A stretch of DNA of 64,000 bases from Sclerotiophoma versabilis (taxonomy: Eukaryota > Ascomycota > Dothideomycetes > Pleosporales > Didymellaceae). Both the position numbers and the translations under genes were made by a program. Shown in pieces: positions 11,701-24,388 of the stretch. The stretch's first letter is position 1. Every line of letters begins with the position of its first letter. The stretch is taken from positions 1 through 64,000 of the forward strand of contig JAAROD010000033.1 of assembly GCA_012274445.1 (NCBI GenBank). Reading direction: 5' to 3'. Below the pieces are notes generated by a model. That model saw only the letters and a list, made by a program, of their open reading frames with translations, made no database searches and was not told where the DNA came from.

Positions 11701-14700
11701 AAACGTGTCTAGGTTTTCTCTATCTTAAAATTAACTAGTATAGTATTTAGTAGTAATTAACTTATTTATAGTTATTAGGTATTAGGTTATAAGATAATTC
11801 TAAACCTATTAGTTAAAGTAATCTATAATAATCTAGTTTTTAAACTCTATAGTATAATATAGTTCTTATATATATTTAATTTCCTATATCTATTAAGCCT
11901 CTTCTAATATTACTATGTCTTCTATACTTATATATATAAAGTCTATAGTATCTATTAGTTTTATAAACTTACTTTAGTATACTTAGATTATAGATAGTCT
12001 TATAAACTTCTTTAGTATAGAAATATCTATAGTAAAATTATATACTTCTTAAAATCTAGTACCTTATATATTTAGTATAAGAACTACTATAGAGAGTAGG
12101 ATAGAAAGTTTAGGATTATTAGTCTAGGTTATTTATTTAAGAAGAGAAATCTAAAAGTTATAGTATAGTTACTCTAAATTAGACAGAAAGGTTTAATTAT
12201 GTTTATAGTCTACTATTAGAGATTCTCTAGTATTATTATAAATATGTTTATAAATTACAGTCTATATATACTATTAACTAGAGGTAAGGTATATTATTCT
12301 TTAGATTAGTAAATCTCTAGATATAACCTAGGTAAAGAATATAAATATCTTTTATAGGGTAATAGTATACTATAGGTCTAGGTTTTAATAAATATTAAGA
12401 AGGAAGAGTAGTATGTCCTTTAGATACTCTTATATAACAGTAATATATATATAGTGTAATATTTCTACTATAGTATTCTACTATATTCTAACTATACTTT
12501 ATACTATATAGTATAAGAAGTATAGTTATTATTCTTTATATTTCTTTAGTATCTATATTAAAGCTATTACTTTCTTCTAAAATAAAAAACTAGATAGAAT
12601 ATAGAGAAATCTTATATAGATAAGCTAAGAGTTAGTATATAAAGAAGAAGTCTTAGTAACTATATCTAGACACTAATATTAATCTTTCTTAGCCTATTTT
12701 ATAGCTAATACTAGTTAGGCCTGTAGGCTTTATAGTTCTTTACTATTATCTTTATAATTCTACTTTGATATATAGGCTGTTAGGTTAGTTATATTAGTAG
12801 TTAATATATTTATAGTTAAGTATAGTTCTGTTAAGAGTATAGTTATATTTTATAATAAGGTTAACTATAAAGCTTTAGAATCTAGGTTTATAGTAAATAA
12901 GTGTATAACTCTAAGATTAAGAAATTATAATAGAACAGCTATAAAGAAGTATTAGCTATTAACTATAAATATATATATCTTATACTAGTTACTTATAGTT
13001 TCTTATATAGCTCTAGTATTATATATCTCCTATAAGTATACTTTTAAATTCTTTATAGCTATTAGGCTAGTTTTAATTATATTATAGTAGTTATACTAGT
13101 AGGAATTCTTAAAGAGTTTAAGGCTTAGGATAACATTAATAGTAGTAATATTATCTATAATAAAATTAGAGTATTCTGTCTTTATAGTATAACTTAATTA
13201 TAGAGTTATAATTTTATTATGTATTAATTTACGTTTGTGTTTTCTAATACTATATTAATAGTCTAGGTAATTATTAAAGTAAGGTAGGACTATACTTAGA
13301 AGTAAAGCGTATTAATAAAGGCTGTATGTAATAAATTAATATATAGCATTATATATAATAAATTTAGGTTTTAATATAGTAGTATAATATATATTAGTTA
13401 GATTAGATTTTAACCTATATAAAGGTAGAATTAACTTATAGGTGTGTGCACAGACTAGAACAGATAAAGGTTATACTAGTTATATATTAGACCTACTTAT
13501 AGAGCTACTAAGAATAGAGCCTATAGTTTTATTTAACTCTATTCTTATTTACCTTTATTATATAATAGTAGTATATTTACTATATCTTATACTAGACGAG
13601 TTAGATAGAAATCCTAATAACCTTAAGTTTATTTACAATATCTCTAGTTAAATAGGTTCTAATTCTTTAATTTTTAGTATAGTTTTAAGTTCGAGTAAAT
13701 AACTATAGGCTTTTATTATACTATCTTCTAAATAAGCCTTACACTAGATTTATTAACGTATGCGTAAGTAAAGGTTAATTTATATTATTATATAGTTATA
13801 TAAAGAAGATTTATCTAAGGTAGAAGATAATAATAGTAGAGATAGTACTAGAGATAGTAATAAAAGAACTAGTAAGAAGAGAGTAAAGAGGTAGAAGACT
13901 AATATAACTTGTAGACACAATATATAAGTAAAAGAGTTAAAAGGAGGGGGATAAGTAGGCTTAACTAATAAGTAATAATAATATAAAACTTTCTTAATAT
14001 AGCTATCTAGTATTAATAATAAAGTTATATAAAATATAATTATAAAAGCAGCTGCTATAGTAACTAGAGATTATATTCTAGATTAAAGGGTAGTGTTAAA
14101 AGTCTAGCAGGTAAAGCTACCTAAAGTATATCTATAACTTACTAAATACTTACCTTAATTTAATATATCCTAGTATAGCTCTCTAGTAGTTACGTATAAT
14201 AACAGTATCTTTTAAACTCTGTTAGATCCCTCTTAAAGTTAATTTAGTACTAGATTTAGTTAACTAGAAGTAAGAGGTTTTAGAAATCTTTTCTTAGCTG
14301 CGTAAATAAACTATGCTATTAGTATTATTAGTAATATAGAATATTATTAGATTATAGTAGTAATATATAATAAGTATAATACTCTTAAGTACTAACTATA
14401 TACTTATATAGCACATTAGTGTAGTTATAGTTATAGTTTTACTACTATTACTAGAGAACAGCTATTTACTACTATATATATATAATCTAATAGATTCTCT
14501 GCTATAAGAAAGTATTATACTATATAATAGAAAGAGTTTTACTATTAGTTAGACTATAGTAAACACTAGTTTATATTGTATAAAAGGTTTAGTGTTAGTA
14601 TATTTACACTTCTACTAAGGAGTGCTATTACTAACTCTTTTATTAAATATTCTTTACTAATAGAGAAGTTTATAGACTAGGTTAAAATAATTATAAAGTA

Positions 14701-16730
14701 TAATAAGAGTATCTTTACTAGGTGTAATAAGATTAAAAGCTTATATACTTCTTATATAATAGACAGCTACCTACCTACTAAGTTATATCTTTAGTAAATA
14801 ACTAACCTAGAGTTATAAGATTATAACCTAGAGTTAGTATTATCTCTGTAGAGTAATTTAGAGCATAATATTTAGAAGATTTTAGATAGTAAGGGTAGTA
14901 GTATTATAATCTCTTCTACTTTACTTAATACTAAAACTTCTAATTAACACATGAATAAAATATATCTTATTACTCTTATTACTCTATATAATTAATTTCT
15001 TAAGAGTTATTTAAAATTAATTAATTTAGGCTTCCTATAGGCACCTACTCTGCCTTAGATACTAAACTTAATTATTATACTCTATAAGATATATAGCACT
15101 TTATAAATTCGCGTATATAATAACTAGCCTTCTACTACGTAGAATATATATTAGAGGAAATAGTTTACTATAAGTTTAAGTTAAAATAGTAGTAGAACAC
15201 TTCTATATAATATAAGCATATAGTATATAAAGCTATTTAGTACTATATAAAGAGTAAAGTAGCCTAGATTATAGCCTCTTATTAAGAATAGAAAGAGAAT
15301 TAGTAATTTAGTTATATAAACAGTCTTTCTTAGCTATTATAATAGACTAGACAAATAAATAAATCTATTATAAGTTATAATTCTTCTTAAATTTATCTAT
15401 AGTATAGTAGTATACCTTAGTCTATACTTAGAATTTATAATACCTAAACTTATTATTATATTTAATAAACTTAGTAAAAGCCTCTTCTTCTTCTTCTATA
15501 GAGATATAACTAAGCTATTTAGTCTAGAGGCACTAGTCTTAATCTTAATTAGATAGGTTAGTATCTACCTTATAAGAAGTATTATCTTATATACTAATTA
15601 ATACTCTCTATATATAGAAATACTCCTTAGCTTTATATTTATAAGACTTCTTAGCTTTAATCTTCTTAGTCTCTTCTTTATTTTATATAAACCTATTAGT
15701 AATATAGTAATAGATATCTTATTAGGCTGTATATTATTAGATTAATAGTAATATATATTAAAGATTATAATTACTAATTTTCTATTTAACTTTATTATAT
15801 ATGTTAAGTAGAGTTTTATTAGTAGAGAGCTTAATAAAATCTTAGAAAATTACTACCTCTTTAGGCTTATACTTAGCTATATTATATATAATAAGAGCTA
15901 GTTCTCCTCTTATATATAAATAATTACTATATCTATTTAGAATAATAGAAAGAAGGCCTTACTAAACTATACAACATTAATCTTTATAATTATATTATTT
16001 TATTAGTTATACTTACTAGTCTCTTTCCTCTATATAGTAAAGAGAAGTATAAGTTACTAGTTAGAGAAGAATATAAGATTTTGTACGTAATAGGTATTAA
16101 GAAGTATATTACTATTTATAGTTATAGTATAGTTATATTTATAGTAAGTTAAGTTATTTTAGTAGGTTAGAGATTTAGAAGATTAAAGTAGAACTAGAGA
16201 AAAGAATTATTTATATAGATATTTTTTGTATAGCTATAGTAATAAAATAATAATAAACAAGGTAAATAATTACGTATAGTAAGCTAGTATATAGGTAGAA
16301 TATATTATTATAAGAGTTTTCTTTTACTTACTTTCTATATATTAACTTAGTAGAGGGTAGTATAATTTTAGGTTTTATAAAAAAAGAAGTTAGAATCTAC
16401 CTAGCTACCCTACTATATTTACAGGAGAGCACAGTCTTAGTTATAATAATAAATAAATTAAAATTAAAATAAAATAAATCTTTATAAGAAGAATATATAA
16501 TAATAATATATTATATAATAGTATTATAGATTTATATAATAGCTTATAATATAGTATACTATCTAGTATGTTAATATTATTTATACGTAATAAAGTAGAA
16601 GAAGAAGTAGGTAATTCTAGCTTTTAAGAGAGATAAACCTAGAATTATATAAGAGGCCCTTTAGTTTAATAATAGATTTTTAACCTACGCAGTAGGTAGA
16701 AATAAGATTATTAGCTTAATTATTATATAT
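5746..16730. other. Long RIP-mutated block without recognisable gene
   Basis: About 11 kb of AT-rich, CpA/TpG/CpG-depleted sequence. I could not identify a reverse transcriptase, integrase or transposase with confidence. The only open frame of note is a 69-codon fragment at 13442-13651. Runs of G or C next to AATTCTAGGTTTT-like sequence recur near 7444, 7810, 7935, 8175-8213 (inverted), 16342 and 16595 and may be ends of small degraded elements. Confidence 0.75.
13442..13651 (+). pseudogene. Short open frame in RIP-mutated DNA, likely relic
   Basis: A 69-codon frame, starting GTG rather than ATG, rich in Ile, Leu and Tyr with two hydrophobic stretches. RIP turns Ala, Thr, Pro and Ser codons ending in CA into Val, Ile and Leu, so the hydrophobicity may be an artefact. 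It has no recognisable motif and is flanked by degraded DNA. It is probably a surviving fragment of a larger inactivated reading frame. Confidence 0.25.
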
Positions 16731-16731
16731 A

Positions 16732-17514
16732 TTATTAGTCTTAATTAATAGATTCTTAGTTTATAGTAGAGAATTATTAGTTTTAATTAATAGATTCTTA
16801 GTTTACAGCAGAGAATTATTAGCCTTAATTAGTAGATTCTTAGTTTATATTATAGAATTATTAGTCTTAATTAGTAGATTATTAGTCTTAATTAGTAGAT
16901 TATTAGTTTTAATAATTAGATTATTAGTCTTAATTAGTAGATTCTTAGTCTTAATTAGTAGATTATTAGTTTTAATTAGTAGATAATTAGTCTTAATTAG
17001 TAAATTATTAGTTTTAATAAATAGATTCTTAGTCTTAATTAGTAGATTATTAGTTTTAATTAGTAGATTATTAGTCTTAATTAGTAGATTATTAGTCTTA
17101 ATAAATAGATTCTTAGTCTTAATTAGTAGATTATTAGTTTTAATTAGTAGATTATTAGTCTTAATTAGTAGATTATTAGTCTTAATAAATAGATTCTTAG
17201 TCTTAATTAGTAGATTATTAGTTTTAATTAGTAGATTATTAGTCTTAATTAGTAGATTATTAGTCTTAATAAATAGATTCTTAGTCTTAATTAGTAGATT
17301 ATTAGTTTTAATTAGTAGATTATTAGTCTTAATTAGTAGATTATTAGTCTTAATAAATAGATTCTTAGTCTTAATTAGTAGATTATTAGTTTTAATTAGT
17401 AGATTATTAGTCTTAATTAGTAGATTGTTAGTTTTAATAAATAGATTATTAGTCTTAATTAGTAGATTATTAGTTTTAATAAATAGATTATTAGTCTTAA
17501 TTAGTAGATTATTA
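16732..17514. repeat. 21-bp minisatellite with 84-bp higher-order repeat
   Basis: About 37 tandem copies of a 21-bp unit with core TTAGTCTTAATTAGTAG. The distal part (about 17023-17400) is organised into near-identical 84-bp blocks of four units, distinguished by TTCTTAGTC, TTAGTTTT and AATAAATAG variants. The proximal part uses a 42-bp variant with TTTATAGTAGAGAA. The period is a multiple of three, and the minus strand is open through most of the array as a heptad of type LLIKTNN, broken only by TAA codons at positions that would be Gln. It may be non-coding or the relic of a coiled-coil repeat gene. Confidence 0.9.
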
Positions 17515-17597
17515 GCTAGATTTATAGCTTTTATTTAGTATATACGTACTAGCTTAGTATAGATTACTATTAGAAATCTAAAAACCTAATATATATA

Positions 17598-17691
17598 GGT
17601 AATAACCTAACCTAATCTACTATATACTGTTTATACCTAAGAACTAATATTATTAGTACTTATAGTCTTTAACTAAAGTATAACTTTAATA
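17598..17691 (+). repeat. Truncated 5' LTR of Gypsy-1
   Basis: Matches the last ~94 bp of the 3' LTR (shared GGTAATAACCTAACCTAATC and AACTTTAATA end). Sequence upstream of 17598 does not continue the match, so the first ~400 bp were lost. The 21-bp minisatellite ends about 80 bp upstream. Confidence 0.8.
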
Positions 17692-20339
17692 TAGACACTT
17701 AAAATAACCTATTAGTAGCCTTTATTCTTAAATTAGATATTTCTTATAGTATTAAAGTAATTACTAGACCTAACACCGAGGCTATATAGAGCCTAATAGT
17801 ATTTAGTTCTACTTCTATGTCTAATAAGGCTAAGAAATATATATATTATTAATAGTAACTAGAGCCTAGAAGTAGTCTCTTAAGATATAATTAAACTAGT
17901 ATTTTTTATTATATTCTCTATACTATATTATAGTTCTGTTTCTATTACCTTTATTCTTAGCTATTAAGTTAACTACCTAGTAAGTATACTATCTTAGAAG
18001 AGTAAAAATAGATATTAATAATCTAGTAGAGCTAGGTTTCTTTATTTTTACTCTAGTAATTATACTTAGAGTATATAATTCCTATATTATTTAGTTATAT
18101 AGAAAAGCCTTTATTACTAGTTCTAATAAGTTTCTAAAGGCTTTCTTAAATATAAAAAAGCTTACTAAAGTATTTCTAGAGCTCTAGTACTATTACTAGT
18201 AGATTTTAGAGAGGTACTATAATAGGTATTTAAAGTACTTATTATATTATACTATCTAGGTTAGAAGTTAGGGACCTAATAAGCTAAAGCTTCTTTAGTA
18301 CCTCTTTTAGTATAGGTTCCTTCTTTTTTTCTAGTTTCTTATCTATTTCTATTTTATTTATAAAGAAAATAGACTTAGGTAATACCTAGTAAGTATCTTA
18401 ATTCTTATTATTTCTTACTACTAGAACTTATTCTAATAATACCTTAATTACTATTCCTCCTAGAAGATAGTTAGACTAATTTAGAATATTAATTTCTACA
18501 CTATTAATCTTTTTAATTATTAGTAGAGTTTTTTCTAAAGAGACCTTTATTATTATATTTTTAAGTTACTAGTAGAATAACTCTTCTTTTAGAATTCTTA
18601 ATTTATATAATTTATTAGTATCTATAATAATTATATTACTAAAGACTCTAATATAGCTCTAGAGACTACTATTAAAGAAATTAATAGTAGTTAGTAGATT
18701 AATTATAGTATATATATTCTTTTAAAGCTTTTCTTTAATTCTATTTATAATAGTTTTAACTATAAAGGTACCTATAATATTATAAACATCTTCTTTTAGG
18801 CTTTCTACTATTCTCTAACTAAGGTATCCTCTAGAATTTAGGTAGACCTATTAGTTCTAGATAAGCTTCTCTTAGTTTTTATATTAGTTAACTTATATAG
18901 CTTTCTTTTCTATAGGTATAGTACTCTATTAAACCTTATTATATATACTATAGACAGCTATTTAGGGTGTTTCTCTAGTTATTAAGCCTAAGAACTAAGT
19001 TTTAGCTAAATACTATTAGGTTTATATACTATATTTCTACTTCCTTTATTATATTCTTAATATTATATTAGATGTTCTTAAAAGTAAGTAGCTCTACTTC
19101 TCTTAGTACTTAAGGTATTAATTCTAGGCTTATACTACTAAGCTTTATCTAGGTAAATTTCTTAATTAGATTATAAACTTTACTTTAGGTTAGCTTATAT
19201 TTAGGTAGTATTTATACTCTATATTCTCCTTAGAGTATAACAGCTCTACTAGCCCCTTAAATACTCTATCTTACTACTATAGAGTTAAGTTATAGTACTC
19301 TAAATAAGTATATAATTTCTAGACCTAATAGAGTAGTAGAGGCTAATAAACTACCTATACTACTCTTTTTACTAAAAGCTAGATTAAACACCTCTACTTT
19401 AGGTTCTTAAGATACTAACTTAGTAAGGTATAGTTTAATTACTATATAGTTAAGTTCTTATAGCCTAGTAAGAGTAAGTTTAAACCTATTTAATACCTTA
19501 TTAAGATATTATTTATTAAGGCCCTTTACTAGGTAGAGGCCTTTATATTCTAATCCTATTATACCTACCTTAAGGTACTAGTTAAATCTAGGCCTAAAGG
19601 TGTCTAGATAGCTCTGTAGTATTAGGTTTAGTATTACTAAGTATAATATATACTATAATTAAAGTAACTTCTTAGTTTCTTTCTATTAAGCCTAGTCTAG
19701 GTATTTTATATACTCTCTTAGGCTGTACCCTAATAGAGTATTAGTACCTAAATCTTAGTATTTACTAACTATATCTATAATATTTAAAAGACTACTTTTC
19801 TCTACTATATTAGGCTATAATTATTCTATAACATAGCTATGTTCTCTTATTAGTAACTTAGAGCCTTTAGTATTATTTTATAAGTCTAAGATTACTAGGT
19901 TAGAGCTCTAGGCTTACTAGATAGTGTGCTCTTTTTTTCTTAATAGCTTAATAGTATTTTATATAGAGTAGACTTATTACTACTATTATTCTATTATTAT
20001 TCTATTTATATCTATTACTTTAGTTATATATACTACTATATTTATATCTACTACTATATTTATATAAAGTATATTATTTATATATACTATATACTTATAT
20101 AGTTACAATTAATAGTATATTAGAAGAAGCTATATACTTTATAACCTTAGCCTTTTAAGGCTAATACTATTATATTTAAGTTATATATTAGTTACTATTT
20201 ATAGGTAAGAGTAATATTCTAAGTAAGGTTAGTATATTAGTTTTCTATCTATTAAGTTATAAACAGCTAATAAATACTTCTTCTTAAGTTATATATTAGT
20301 AGCTTATTCTAATAGAGTATTAGGACTTACTATATATTA

Positions 20340-22200
20340 ATATAGCTAATAGAGCACCTTACTCTACTATAGTAGGAAGATATAGAGTTAGAATAAGTAA
20401 AAAGAAAATCTAGGCTATAAAGAATTAGCTAATACCTACTATAGTTAAGAGAATTTAAGAATTCCTTATATTTATTAACTTTAACTAATACTTTTTTAAA
20501 AACTACTATATAAAGGCCTTACTACTTATAAGACTTATATAGAAGAATATACTCTTTAAGTAGAAATAAGCATAAGATAATACTTTCTAATTACTTAAGT
20601 AAGTATATATAGAGCCTCCTATATTAATTATATTTAGAAGTAGAAAACTTATATACCTTAAAATAGATACCTTAGATTTAGTATTAGGAGTATATATTAC
20701 TTAAGAATAAGATAATTAATAGTACCTAATTACCTACTACTTAAGGAGGTTTATAGTACTAGAAGAATATTATAATATATATAATAAAAAGCTTATAGCT
20801 ATTATTAATATACTATAATATTAGAGAGTATATATAGAAAGCTACTTAGAACTTACTAATTATATAGATTATAAGAACTAAGTACACTTTACTACTATTA
20901 AGGTTCTAAGCTAATAATAAGTATACTAGTTAGGAATACTTAGTTAGTATAAGTTTAAGATCCTATATATACTAGGAAAGAAAAATAGTAGAGTAGATAT
21001 ACTTAGCTAATACTATAACCTTATAGGTAGAAAGAAAATTAATAAGTTTACTATTCTTAGAGTTAATAAGGATAGTTTATTAGAACTATTATAATAGCTT
21101 AATTTAGTATTAGAAGTTTAGCAGAAATAGTATATTCTAGAGTAAGTACTAGAGAAAATTTAAGAAGAAGTTATTTTAGGATATTATAATAATACACTAT
21201 ATAGATACTCTAGTTTTACTTATACTATAGAACTTATTAAGTAATACTATAAGTTTTCTAATATAAAGAATAAGGTTACTAAGTTTATTAGAAGTTATAT
21301 ATTATACTAATAGAATAAGTATAGTATATATCTTAAGTATAGAGAAGTATAGGTATTAGAGCTACTAATAGTACTATATATAAATATTATAATAGACTTT
21401 ATTACGTAACTACTACTTTCTAAAAACTCTATTATTAAATACAACTTTAACTTAATCTTTATTATAGTAGATTAATTTACTAAGTATACTAAAATAGTAC
21501 TATTTAGACATAGCTATACTATATAGTAAGTAGCTATAGTATTTATTAGCTAGATTATTTACTATTATAGAATATCTAAATTAATTATTAGTAATAGAGA
21601 TAAGCTTTTTATATTAAACTATTAAACTATAATACTTACTATATTAGGTACTAAGGAAAAGCTATCTACAGCCTATTATCTATAGATAGATAGATAGACT
21701 AAAAGAATAAATTAGACTATAGATATTTCTCTTTAGATCTCTAGTAATTAGAAATAAAATAACTAGGTTTTACTATTACCTATAGCATAGATTATATATA
21801 ATAATAAGTTATTAAATATAATAAGTATAATACTTTTCTTTATAAACTATAAAAGACACCTAAATCTCTTTACTTAATCTCTTAATTACTTTATTTAGAC
21901 AGAATTAGTAATAGTTTTAGTAGTTAGACTAAATAAAGTATATTAGAGTTTATTTAAAAATATTATATAAGCTTAGAAACAAACTATTTTATATATTAAC
22001 TAGAAATAAAAAATTAATACCTTAGGTAAAAAATAGAGATAAAGTCTATCTTCTTATAGAAACTCTTAGAATATAAAGACTAAAAAAAAAACTTAATAAG
22101 GTTAAAGTTAGACTATTTTTTATTTCTAAGTAAATTAGCCTAGTTAACTATTAACTTAAGCTACCTAAGAACGTAAAGATCTATCTAGTATTCTTTATTT
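20340..22200 (+). pseudogene. Gypsy-1 pol remnant: RT end, RNase H, integrase
   Basis: Near 20360-20500 the frame reads as the RT-to-RNase H joint of Gypsy elements (KRI.EFLIFINF, matching the family's EFLGF-NFY segment). RNase H-like sequence follows to about 21050. Integrase is identified by ISNRDKLF at about 21586 (family ISDRDKLF; the catalytic Asp is now Asn) and by a degraded STAYHPQTDGQTER-type block near 21662-21715. Stops are TAA/TAG at former Gln/Trp codons. It is non-functional. Confidence 0.8.
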
Positions 22201-22987
22201 TACTATTAAAACCTACTAATCTAAGAACACTAATCTAGAAAGACTTCTACTATTAGGCTAATAATAATAATAAGTAGGAAGGTAAAAAAATAATAATATA
22301 TTAGTAAACTAAGAAGGGTATTTAATACCTAGTTAAGTAGTTAGGATACCTAGAATTAAAATATATAGAAACCTCTAATATACTTTATAAACTACTACTA
22401 GTTAGTATAAAGGTACTATAATTTATAATAGACTTCTTAATAAGCTTAAGAGTAGCCTAGGTTACAGGTAAAGTATATATACCTATTAATACTACTATAT
22501 AATCTATTTTCTTAGTAAGATCTAGTTTTTTTAATAAAGCTATTTTATTTACTATATACAGTGCCTGTTACTATATATAATTCTTAGCTTATTTTAGAAT
22601 CTTCTTATTTCTTAATAACTATATAATAATAGTTACTAATAGAGTTTTATCTTCTTTAACCTTCTTTTTATACTCTTTATAAGTATAGTTTAGTAACTTC
22701 TATAATATATTTATATAAGAATTTCTAGCCTTTATATACTTAGTATACTTTAGATACTTTAAAGTATTTAGTATAATATAGTACTTATAGCCTTTAAAGA
22801 AATAATAGTTATAGAGAACTTTAGTAGAAGTATTAGCTTAATAAATCTCTAAACTAAGCTAAAGGTTATAGGTGTAAGAAGATATCTTAATATACTAGTT
22901 ACTAGATATAGAGATAAGCTTAGTTTTATATAAGCCTAGCTCTTAGTTATATAGTTTAAGAATAAACCTAAAGTAGAAAAAGAATAG

Positions 22988-23477
22988 TGTTATAATCCTA
23001 TGCAGATAAAGTAGTATAGTAATTAAGTAGCTAACTACAGCTCTTATCTATAAGCTAGAGATAGAGTTAGAAAGGATCTCCCTTTATTTAGTTATAAAAC
23101 ATACTTATTAATAAGTATAACACACGTAATATACTTATTAATAAGTATTATATATTATTACTTATTAATAAGTAATACTATTTTTTTTTTTAGACTAATT
23201 CTAGTTATATATTATTAAGTATTATCTTCTAGTAAGTATATAGTAAGTAGGAATATAACCCTTATAGTTTATATTTAACCTTGTTAATTAAGTTTGTCTT
23301 TAGAATCTTAACCTAATTCTTAAGCTAGATAGTCTACTCTATACTACTTATTATTACTCTATATTTATTATAGTGTTTTACTAGGTAATAACCTAACCTA
23401 ATCTACTGCGCGCTGTTTATACCTAAGAGCTAATAGAACTAGTACTTACAGTCTTTAACTAAAGTACAACTTTAATA
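22988..23477 (+). repeat. 3' LTR of Gypsy-1, RIP-mutated
   Basis: A 490-bp LTR beginning TGTTATAATCC and ending AACTTTAATA; unmutated ends would be TGTTACGATCC and AACTTCAACA, as in the solo LTR. It aligns end to end with the reverse complement of 5242-5740. Three of the LTR palindromes survive as TACTTATTAATAAGTA at 23102-23117, 23132-23147 and 23159-23174, with the same 30- and 27-bp spacings as in the solo LTR. Confidence 0.92.
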
Positions 23478-23589
23478 AGTAGCTTTAGCCTGTGCGTTTT
23501 AAGCGAACAGTCCTATAGGTAAGTACTCTAAATAGAAGATAAAGATATAGTGAAAATCTATATTAGATAGATTTAATAGTAGTAGGTAT

Positions 23590-24085
23590 TAATAGATACA
23601 ACTAGTATAGTTAGGCGACGGTTAGCGAGTCTGTGGGGCTTTGTCGGCCCGCAGAGATGCCGTCGCAGCTAGTAACACTCGTAACGCCCGTTGTAACAGA
23701 GGCTCTAACGTCACCGTACGACACAGTCAAGCAATACGCTCATGCTTTTAATGAGAAGAGCAAAAAGCGCATACAGCGATACGTACAGAAACTCGCAACT
23801 GATTCTTGCATAGACTTTGGTGAACGAGCTATTCTGCAAAATCACAACCTGTTTCTGTACAGGATCAACGGAGAAACCAAAGATTGCCAGCCCAATAAGT
23901 CTTTGGTTCTGGGGAAGGCGAATGCGATAAGCTATGAGGACCATGAAGAAACCGGAACAAAGCGCGCAGCGAAAGAGGAAGCAACCACAAGCAAGCGGAA
24001 ATGTGGTAGTAAGTGTAAGGGTGCCATGCCAATATCAATTCTACCACAAGCAAAGACCAAGGTGTTGCAGATCAAAGAGGCTTGA
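23590..24085 (+). pseudogene. C-terminal tail of a Fot1/pogo-type DDE transposase
   Basis: An open frame of about 150 codons (the ATG at 23633 is probably internal) that ends at 24085. The order of features fits the tail of fungal Tc1/mariner-superfamily (pogo/Fot1) transposases: a TSPYDTVKQ segment, a helical region, a QNHNLFLYRINGE block, SLVLGKANAISYEDHEE, then the basic tail KRAAKEEATTSKRKCGSKCKG. The DDE catalytic core and the N-terminal HTH/CENP-B-type DNA-binding domain are missing upstream, where the Gypsy-1 LTR ends at 23477. Only lightly RIP-mutated. It differs in sequence from the three pogo copies further right, so it is a separate family. Not functional alone. Confidence 0.75.
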
Positions 24086-24388
24086 AGCTGTGGAGGGCTT
24101 TAGTTGCGCAGATGATCGCCGGAGATTGGGACTAACAATCAATTGCCAGTTGGTCTTCTGTTCGGATACCGTCCAAAAGTAAGGAGGAACAAGATTTCAA
24201 AAGTGCCCGCTCCAACAACATGTACTGGTTTTTCTCGATCACGAATTGACGGTCGCACATCTGCCAGTCGATAAAAGCTAAAGAAAGCGAGAGCTTGGTG
24301 GAGCAATGGTCTCATTGCTAGTCAAGCTTGACAATGATGAACTCTTGATTGCTAAGAATATACATGACCAGTATGAACAAAGGATTTT

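Larger units (their letters stand above)
17598..23477 (+). mobile_element. Gypsy-1 LTR retrotransposon, RIP-inactivated
   Basis: A plus-strand Ty3/Gypsy element about 5.9 kb long. The 5' LTR is reduced to its last ~94 bp (17598-17691); the 3' LTR is complete (22988-23477). The C-terminal reverse transcriptase, RNase H and integrase can be read from about 20340 to 22200 once Gln/Trp stops are allowed. The N-terminal half (17700-20300) shows no clear gag, protease or early RT motif and may be rearranged. Many in-frame stops make it dead. A purine-rich stretch directly before the 3' LTR is the likely polypurine tract. Confidence 0.85.

Noticed and set aside
13442..13651. Membrane protein gene suggested by a hydrophobic 69-codon frame
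   Set aside because: There is no ATG start, RIP inflates Leu/Ile/Val, and the surrounding DNA is degraded; kept only as a low-confidence relic.
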